DNA of 40,124 bases from Chitinophagaceae bacterium (GTDB lineage: Bacteria > Bacteroidota > Bacteroidia > Chitinophagales > Chitinophagaceae), in NCBI GenBank assembly GCA_019695015.1, contig JAIBAV010000158.1, forward strand, positions 1 to 40,124. The letters run 5' to 3'. The stretch's first letter is position 1; each line of letters begins with the position of its first letter. The position numbers were made by a program, and so were the translations under genes. A model generated the notes under the pieces. It made no database searches. It was not told the origin of the DNA and worked only from the letters and a program-made list of their open reading frames with translations. Shown piece after piece: positions 35,917 to 40,124 of the stretch.

Positions 35917-36771
35917 CTAATTTAATGTTAGGTTTTGGAAAATATCCTTACAAAATACTTCTATACTTTTATTTAACTTATCTGTTGCTTCTACCATACT
36001 CATGTGTCCTACTTCATCAAAAATATGCACATAAGATTTTTGGGGTAAATGTACTTGCTGCAATACATCCTTCATTGGTGCTGGCACATCTTCTGTACCA
36101 ATAATAAATAAAACGGGTACTGATGCATCTTTCAAAACCTCCGTTCTATCTGGTCTATTCATCATTGCAAAATAATATTGTTGCAAAGCCTCATTTGTAA
36201 ACTTAGCAGATTTATCAATTAGCTTATTAATTTGAGGTGCTTGTTGCATACTAAATTTTTTACCAAAATAATTTGGAATAACATTTTTTAAAAAAGAGAA
36301 TGCCCCATATTCTTCTATCATTGCAATACTCTGCATTCTATTTTCTTTTTTAATTTCATTATCTTCAAAAGCAGTGGAGTGCAATAGCCCAAATGCTTTT
36401 AAATAGTTTGGAAATTTTTCGGCAAATGCAAGTGTTATGTAACCACCCATGCTATGCCCCAATAAAATACATTCATTAATGGCTAAAAAATTTAATAATG
36501 CTGCTATACAATTTGCATAATCTGTTATTGCAGCTTCATGAAGCATAATTTTATTAATCTCAATTACACTTCTTAATTTAAGTAGGCTACTATTGCCAGA
36601 TCCAGGTAAATCCGGTACAATTACTTGAAAATTATTTTTAAGATAATTAACTTGATTATTAAAAATTGTGGAATCTTCACCAAAACCATGTAAAAGCACC
36701 AAGGGCTTTCCAGAACCATAAATTGTATAAGCAATATTATGCCCCTTATAATTAAAAATACTCTGTTGCAT
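35917..36771 (-). CDS. Alpha/beta hydrolase
   Basis: Serine hydrolase of the alpha/beta fold; substrate unknown. The 284 residues contain the oxyanion block VLLHGFGEDSTIF, VPDLPGSGNSS, the nucleophile elbow GHSMGG with Ser107, a late acid in FIIGTEDVPAP and the catalytic His in VGHMSMVEA. Both lid region and core look complete. The start codon shares one base with the lnt stop (TAATG), so translation of the two is coupled. Lnt linkage does not define a substrate, but a function in envelope lipid or ester turnover is possible. There is no signal peptide, so it acts in the cytoplasm. Confidence 0.92.
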   Translation of the reverse strand: MQQSIFNYKGHNIAYTIYGSGKPLVLLHGFGEDSTIFNNQVNYLKNNFQVIVPDLPGSGNSSLLKLRSVIEINKIMLHEAAITDYANCIAALLNFLAINECILLGHSMGGYITLAFAEKFPNYLKAFGLLHSTAFEDNEIKKENRMQSIAMIEEYGAFSFLKNVIPNYFGKKFSMQQAPQINKLIDKSAKFTNEALQQYYFAMMNRPDRTEVLKDASVPVLFIIGTEDVPAPMKDVLQQVHLPQKSYVHIFDEVGHMSMVEATDKLNKSIEVFCKDIFQNLTLN

Positions 36772-38396
36772 TATTGTGTTTTTTTATTTTTTCTTAATAA
36801 AATAAACAGAAAATAACCAATTAATATGAATGCTATAATTGAAAAAATAAAGTACAAATAATCTCCATGTTGTACATAAAAAGATTTAGCATTATTAATT
36901 TGTACAGTTTGTTTTATTGCACCTTCCTTATTCCAATCTAAAGTGTTTAATACTAAACCATAGTCATTAATTACAGCACTAATGCCAGTATTGGCACTTC
37001 TTACAATCCAACATCTAGTTTCAATAGCTCTTAATTTGGCATAAGCCAAATGCTGCTTATGGCCTGCAGTATTGCCCCACCAACCATCATTTGTAAGGAT
37101 GGTAATTAAGTTTGCACCTTTTTTTATATAGGTGCTTAAATATTCTCCATAAATACTTTCATAACAAATAACTGGTGCTACATTAAGTTGATTATTTATT
37201 TGAAAAACTTTAGAGGTTTCGTCTTTTGCATAGCCACCTGTTGTTCCACCAAATCGTTCAAAAACCGGAGAAAGAATTTTTAAAAAACTTGGTAAAGTTT
37301 CAACACCTGGTACTAATTTACTTTTAATATAAATATTCGAAACTTTATTGCTATTAATGGCTATTGCAGCATTATAACTTTCGTAATAAACATCTTGAGT
37401 AGTTTTTTGAGAATACTTTGTTTCGCTACTCATTATTTTATAAGTTTCAATTCCTGAAACTAAAGTTATTTTTGGATGGTTCTTTAAGAAGTCAAAAATG
37501 GGTTTATACACAGTTGCATTTGAAATTGCATCTTCTGGAATTGCAGAAGATAAAGCCGTCTCTGGCCATAATACTAAAACTGTGTTGCTATCAATAGAAC
37601 TTGCAGTTAAGGATACTAATTTTTCAATTTGGCTATTAATATTACCACTCTCAAACTTCAGGTAAGGGTCTATATTAGGTTGAATGATTACTACATTTTC
37701 ATTAGCCTTTGCAATTAATTTTTCTCTGTTATTGGCTATTTGATAAGAAATTATTATTGGAAAACTAATGGCAAAAATTACTGCCAATAAGTAACCAAAT
37801 TTTACTTTTGCAGAAATTGTACTCCACTGCTTAGTAGTTTCAAAAATTAAAATATTACAAAATAAAATCCATAAAGTTCCTCCTCCAACACCTGTATATT
37901 CATACCATTGAATCCAATAGGGGCTATTGGCAAAAACATTTCCTAAACTTAACCAAGGCCAACTTAACTCCCAATTTAAATGGATATATTCGAATAACAT
38001 CCAAAAACAAATTAATGCCAGGTAACTAATTTGTTTGTTGAATTTATTTTTGGTATGATAATAACCCCACCAGGGCAAGTACATAACAAAACTATTAGCA
38101 ACAATAGCAAAAATGCTACCTACACTTGTACTATTCCATATCCACCATGTTGTAAAAACATTCCATAATAGAAGAGCAATAAATACAAATGCAAAAAATA
38201 GTTTTTTATTACTAACCGTATCTGCAATAAAAAGTAAAGGGATAAAAGCAAAAAAAACAGCAATTGTAATAGGCTGTGGTGGCCAAGCAATATACATCAT
38301 TAAGGCTGCCACAGTGCTTAATAATAAATATTTAAAAGTTTTCAATAAAGTATTTTTAGGCTGCGAAAGTTCGGAAAAAATAAACAATTCTTTCAA
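36771..38396 (-). CDS. lnt: Apolipoprotein N-acyltransferase
   Basis: Inner-membrane enzyme that adds the third acyl chain to the N-terminal Cys of lipoproteins. The 541 residues have an N-terminal membrane domain of about six to seven helices (30-215) and a periplasmic nitrilase-like domain with the triad Glu279 (VLWPETAL), Lys358 (IKSKLVPG) and Cys411 (PVICYESIYG), followed by TNDGWWGNTAGHKQHL and RSANTGISAVI, and a last membrane helix at 515-535. All catalytic residues are intact. This fits the several lipoproteins in the window. It overlaps the alpha/beta hydrolase gene by one base and is divergent from the VanZ-like gene. Confidence 0.96.
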   Translation of the reverse strand: MKELFIFSELSQPKNTLLKTFKYLLLSTVAALMMYIAWPPQPITIAVFFAFIPLLFIADTVSNKKLFFAFVFIALLLWNVFTTWWIWNSTSVGSIFAIVANSFVMYLPWWGYYHTKNKFNKQISYLALICFWMLFEYIHLNWELSWPWLSLGNVFANSPYWIQWYEYTGVGGGTLWILFCNILIFETTKQWSTISAKVKFGYLLAVIFAISFPIIISYQIANNREKLIAKANENVVIIQPNIDPYLKFESGNINSQIEKLVSLTASSIDSNTVLVLWPETALSSAIPEDAISNATVYKPIFDFLKNHPKITLVSGIETYKIMSSETKYSQKTTQDVYYESYNAAIAINSNKVSNIYIKSKLVPGVETLPSFLKILSPVFERFGGTTGGYAKDETSKVFQINNQLNVAPVICYESIYGEYLSTYIKKGANLITILTNDGWWGNTAGHKQHLAYAKLRAIETRCWIVRSANTGISAVINDYGLVLNTLDWNKEGAIKQTVQINNAKSFYVQHGDYLYFIFSIIAFILIGYFLFILLRKNKKTQ

Positions 38397-38442
38397 TTAA
38401 ATTAATGCACAATGTGTAATGATTGTATTTTAGCTTCAAAAT

Positions 38443-38865
38443 ATGTTTTTGAAAAAAATTTTAATTTTTGTACCCGGTTTTATTTGGCTTATAATTAGCT
38501 TATGGCTTTTTACCTTGCCTGGTACTGCTATTCCTAAATTTGATTTATTTACAAAGCTGCAAGGAGACAAACTAATACATGCCATTATTTTTATAGTTTT
38601 ATGTATATCTTTTCTACTTCCATTACATAATATTCAACCTTATTGTGCCAATAATAAATTTTGGTTTTTATTCATTATCCTTGTTTTTGGTATGTATGGT
38701 TTGGCAATAGAATTTGTTCAAGAAAAATTTATTAAATTTCGTTCTTTTGATGTAGGAGATATTGTGGCAGATTGGGTTGGTTGCTTTATAGGATTTAAAC
38801 TTTTTATTAGATATTGGATAAAAAAAATAGGTCTCAGTAGAAACCGAGACCGCAACCAAAACTAA
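38443..38865 (+). CDS. VanZ-like membrane protein
   Basis: Small integral membrane protein of the VanZ-like family, 140 residues, function poorly known (the namesake contributes to low-level teicoplanin resistance). It has four predicted membrane segments at about 5-25, 43-62, 76-93 and 108-125. The family pattern is present: KLQGDKLIHAIIF in the second segment region, EFVQEKFIKFRSFD after the third, and DVGDIVADWVGCFIGF in the fourth. The C-terminal tail (KKIGLSRNRDRNQN) is coded by a segment that also forms a minus-oriented terminator hairpin. It is divergent from lnt with only 46 bases between. Confidence 0.88.
   Translation: MFLKKILIFVPGFIWLIISLWLFTLPGTAIPKFDLFTKLQGDKLIHAIIFIVLCISFLLPLHNIQPYCANNKFWFLFIILVFGMYGLAIEFVQEKFIKFRSFDVGDIVADWVGCFIGFKLFIRYWIKKIGLSRNRDRNQN
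38821..38851 (-). terminator. Minus-oriented terminator inside the end of the VanZ-like gene
   Basis: GGTCTC (38830-38835) and GAGACC (38846-38851), with GT/AC pairs inside the loop, preceded on the plus strand by AAAAAAA (38821-38827). Read leftwards this is a GC stem followed by TATTTTTTT, a good intrinsic terminator. On the plus strand no T run follows. It implies a leftward transcript coming from 38866 onward, where no intact minus-strand gene is seen. Confidence 0.5.
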
Positions 38866-39095
38866 CTGCTTATGAGAAAAATTTTAAATCTTTATTTTAT
38901 TGTTTGTAATTAGTAACGCAATTAAGATGCCATTATTATAATCTTTACATATTTTAATTGCTAAAGAAATCTTAAAGCCTACTTTTTTTATAGTTTAATA
39001 CTTCTAAGAACTAATTACATTGCAAAAATGAATACTTAACCCTAAAAATTTTGCTAACGTTATATCAACGAATTGTTAATTATTAATATTGTAAT

Positions 39096-39127
39096 AAAAA
39101 TAAAAAAGTTACCTATTAAAGTGTAAC
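39096..39127 (-). terminator. Minus-oriented terminator-like hairpin in the spacer
   Basis: GTTAC (39108-39112) and GTAAC (39123-39127) with a 10-base loop; leftwards it is followed by TTTTTTATTTTT. The stem has only 5 bp. It lies about 40 bases after the stop of the decayed minus-strand reading frame, where a terminator of that gene would be expected. Confidence 0.33.
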
Positions 39128-39168
39128 CCATTAAGCCACAAATAATTAATTTAGCTATTTTTTATTGA

Positions 39169-39306
39169 TTATTCTGAGTTTGCCCATATTTTCTCTACTA
39201 ATGCATTAAATTTAGTACAAACCTGACAAATTGCCTTTTCTGTCAATATATGTTTAGCAAGTGTATAACTGATTTTTCAATTAAAAAAAGTAGCTGAAAA
39301 AATCAT
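39169..39306 (-). pseudogene. Possible decayed gene end
   Basis: On the minus strand from 39306 an open stretch reads MIFSATFFN, one TGA, then continues in the same frame for 35 codons (KISYTLAKHILTEKAICQVC, then TKFNALVEKIWANSE) to TAA at 39169. The codon make-up looks like coding sequence, unlike the surrounding AT-rich DNA, and a hairpin with a T run follows. I read this as the remains of the C-terminal part of a lost gene. The family is not recognised, and 35 codons could be open by chance. Confidence 0.25.
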
Positions 39307-39393
39307 TCTATAAAAAATTTAAAAAATGGTGTTTCCAAAATTTCAAATACTCAAAAAGATACATTGTAATGGAAATATTTATTAAGGTTTAGA

Positions 39394-39426
39394 TTTGAAC
39401 AAACTAGTTTTACCTAATTAATTTTG
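39394..39426 (+). promoter_or_regulatory. Promoter of the NUDIX gene, leaderless or nearly so
   Basis: TTTG at 39394-39397, 21-base spacer, TAATTTTG at 39419-39426: both halves match the Bacteroidota consensus. The ATG lies at 39431, only 4 bases after the -7 element, so transcription would begin at or near the start codon. Confidence 0.52.
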
Positions 39427-39430
39427 TACA

Positions 39431-39889
39431 ATGGCTTTATTTAATATAAGAGTTTATGGCATTTTGAAAGATGATAATAATAATGTTTTATTGAGTGATG
39501 AATATATTTATGGAAATTATTTTACAAAATTTCCTGGTGGTGGTTTAGAGTTTGGAGAAGGAACAAGAGAATGTTTAATAAGAGAATTTAAAGAAGAAAC
39601 AGGGCTTGATATTATTGTTGGAAAACATATTTACACTACAGATTTTTTTCAGATTTCAGCCTTTAACAATAAAGATCAAATAATTTCTATTTACTATTAT
39701 GTGCATGCAAGTAATTTGAGTGCTTTAAAAACATCGGCTACGCCATTTAATTTTAAAGATGAACAATTAATAGATAAAAAAGGTGAAGTGGAGAGTTTTA
39801 GATTTATTGAATTGAACAAATTAACTACCAATGATGTAACCTTGCCTATTGATAAAGTTGTTGTGGAAATCATCAAACAAGCTATATAA
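39431..39889 (+). CDS. NUDIX hydrolase
   Basis: Hydrolase of nucleoside diphosphates linked to another moiety, 152 residues. The NUDIX box is complete: GLEFGEGTRECLIREFKEETGL with the REFKEE core (quoted in part: GGGLEFGEGT and LIREFKEETGL) around residues 37-60. The N-terminus NIRVYGILKDDNNNVLLSDEY is a typical first strand. The substrate cannot be told; sequences of this size include mutT-like, ADP-ribose and sugar-nucleotide hydrolases. Since a glycosyltransferase follows 91 bases downstream on the same strand, a sugar-nucleotide substrate is possible but unproven. Confidence 0.93.
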   Translation: MALFNIRVYGILKDDNNNVLLSDEYIYGNYFTKFPGGGLEFGEGTRECLIREFKEETGLDIIVGKHIYTTDFFQISAFNNKDQIISIYYYVHASNLSALKTSATPFNFKDEQLIDKKGEVESFRFIELNKLTTNDVTLPIDKVVVEIIKQAI

Positions 39890-39980
39890 CTAATACTTTC
39901 TTTTTTTCTTTTTTAAAAAATTTATTCTCAACTATTCCTATCTGTGCATTTAAGTTTTTCTGTACATTCGTAACTAAAAA

Positions 39981-40124
39981 GTGCAAGAAAATAATATATA
40001 TAAAATTGTACAAATTATTGATGTATTGGATGCTGGCGGAGCAGAAAAAGTACTGATTACATTAAGTAATTTACTGCATAAACATGGGCATAAAGTAACT
40101 GTTATTACCACTGTAAGAAAAGGT
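39981..40124 (+). CDS. Glycosyltransferase (GT4-like), N-terminal part cut by window end
   Basis: 48 codons from a GTG at 39981 to the window end read QENNIYKIVQIIDVLDAGGAEKVLITLSNLLHKHGHKVTVITTVRKG in pieces IVQIIDVLDAGGAEKVL and HGHKVTVITT. The GGAEKVL motif right after the first strand is the hallmark of the N-terminal domain of family 4 glycosyltransferases; the acceptor side of the fold. The start is uncertain as no ATG precedes it in frame nearby. It probably belongs to a polysaccharide or glycolipid locus that continues beyond the window. Confidence 0.78.
   Translation, partial: MQENNIYKIVQIIDVLDAGGAEKVLITLSNLLHKHGHKVTVITTVRKG

Larger units (their letters stand above)
38866..39430. 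other. 565-base gene-poor spacer
   Basis: AT-rich gap between the VanZ-like gene and the NUDIX gene. It holds no intact ORF of note, but a decayed minus-strand gene end (39169-39306), two minus-oriented terminator-like hairpins (39096-39127 here and 38821-38851 just outside) and, at its right end, the NUDIX promoter. No minus-strand promoter with both halves was found. Confidence 0.55.

Noticed and set aside
38821..38851. Terminator of the VanZ-like gene itself
   Set aside because: On the plus strand the hairpin precedes the stop codon and no T run follows, so it cannot be a normal terminator for that gene.
38873..38914. 13-codon ORF after the VanZ-like gene
   Set aside because: Too short, hydrophobic composition expected by chance, no promoter or start signal.
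1..40124. tRNA, rRNA, CRISPR arrays, insertion sequences, prophage
   Set aside because: No T-loop-like GGTTCRAATCC, no regularly spaced repeats, no transposase or integrase motifs were seen by eye; a dedicated search would be needed to exclude short or divergent cases.

Overview
The window is a low-GC (roughly 30 %) chromosomal segment from a member of the Bacteroidota, most likely a Chitinophagaceae-like or related environmental lineage. The phylum call rests on several signs: a protein ending in a type B type-IX-secretion sorting domain with PKD repeats, a macroglobulin-like/TonB-plug protein, archaeal-type ProRS, an orphan OmpR-type regulator, Bacteroidota-type promoters (TTTG ... TAnnTTTG) and almost no Shine-Dalgarno sequences. 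The exact family is inference. No tRNA, rRNA, CRISPR array, intact mobile element or prophage was found; this is core genome with a few lineage-specific genes and some decayed spacers.

Layout. 1-2154 (minus) is a tightly overlapping operon reading 5-formyl-THF cyclo-ligase, lpxK, then rnr (RNase R, cut by the window edge). 2502-5963 (plus) holds an FAD-dependent dehydrogenase of COG2509 type, a membrane GT2 glycosyltransferase and rsmG. 5997-8345 (minus) carries a FadL/OmpP1-like outer-membrane protein and an Asn/Tyr/Ser-rich lipoprotein. 8450-13309 has proS behind an unusual structured leader, yqgE on the opposite strand, and the glycolytic pair pfkA-pyk. 13327-15500 (minus) has a secreted two-domain protein, an EVE-domain protein and a LutA-like CCG protein. 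dxs (15688-17622) and an orphan PhoB-like regulator converge.

18625-20814 is a 729-residue exported protein of unknown family whose C-terminus carries a His...Cys arrangement like clan CD cysteine peptidases (caspase/CHAT/gingipain/separase); it is the most interesting item here. It converges with a saccharopine-dehydrogenase-like gene. Next on the minus strand come exbD and exbB without tonB, a macroglobulin-like/plug protein lacking a barrel, a TPR protein, and DUF1015 directly behind serC. 29414-30370 (plus) holds a haem-binding CxxCH protein and a small unknown protein. 30392-32282 (minus) holds a protease-less two-PDZ protein and a polysaccharide-deacetylase lipoprotein. sod (plus) ends in a clear terminator shared with a PKD/T9SS cargo gene. 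Then come an alpha/beta hydrolase translationally coupled to lnt (minus), a VanZ-like protein, a gene-poor 565-base gap with a decayed minus-strand gene end and two minus-oriented terminators, a NUDIX hydrolase, and the start of a glycosyltransferase cut by the window end.

Functionally the window is dominated by envelope biogenesis (lpxK, lnt, glycosyltransferases, deacetylase, OMP, T9SS cargo, ExbBD) and central metabolism (pfkA, pyk, dxs, serC, sod, proS). Most regulatory calls rest on pattern matching to the Bacteroidota sigma-A consensus and are tentative.
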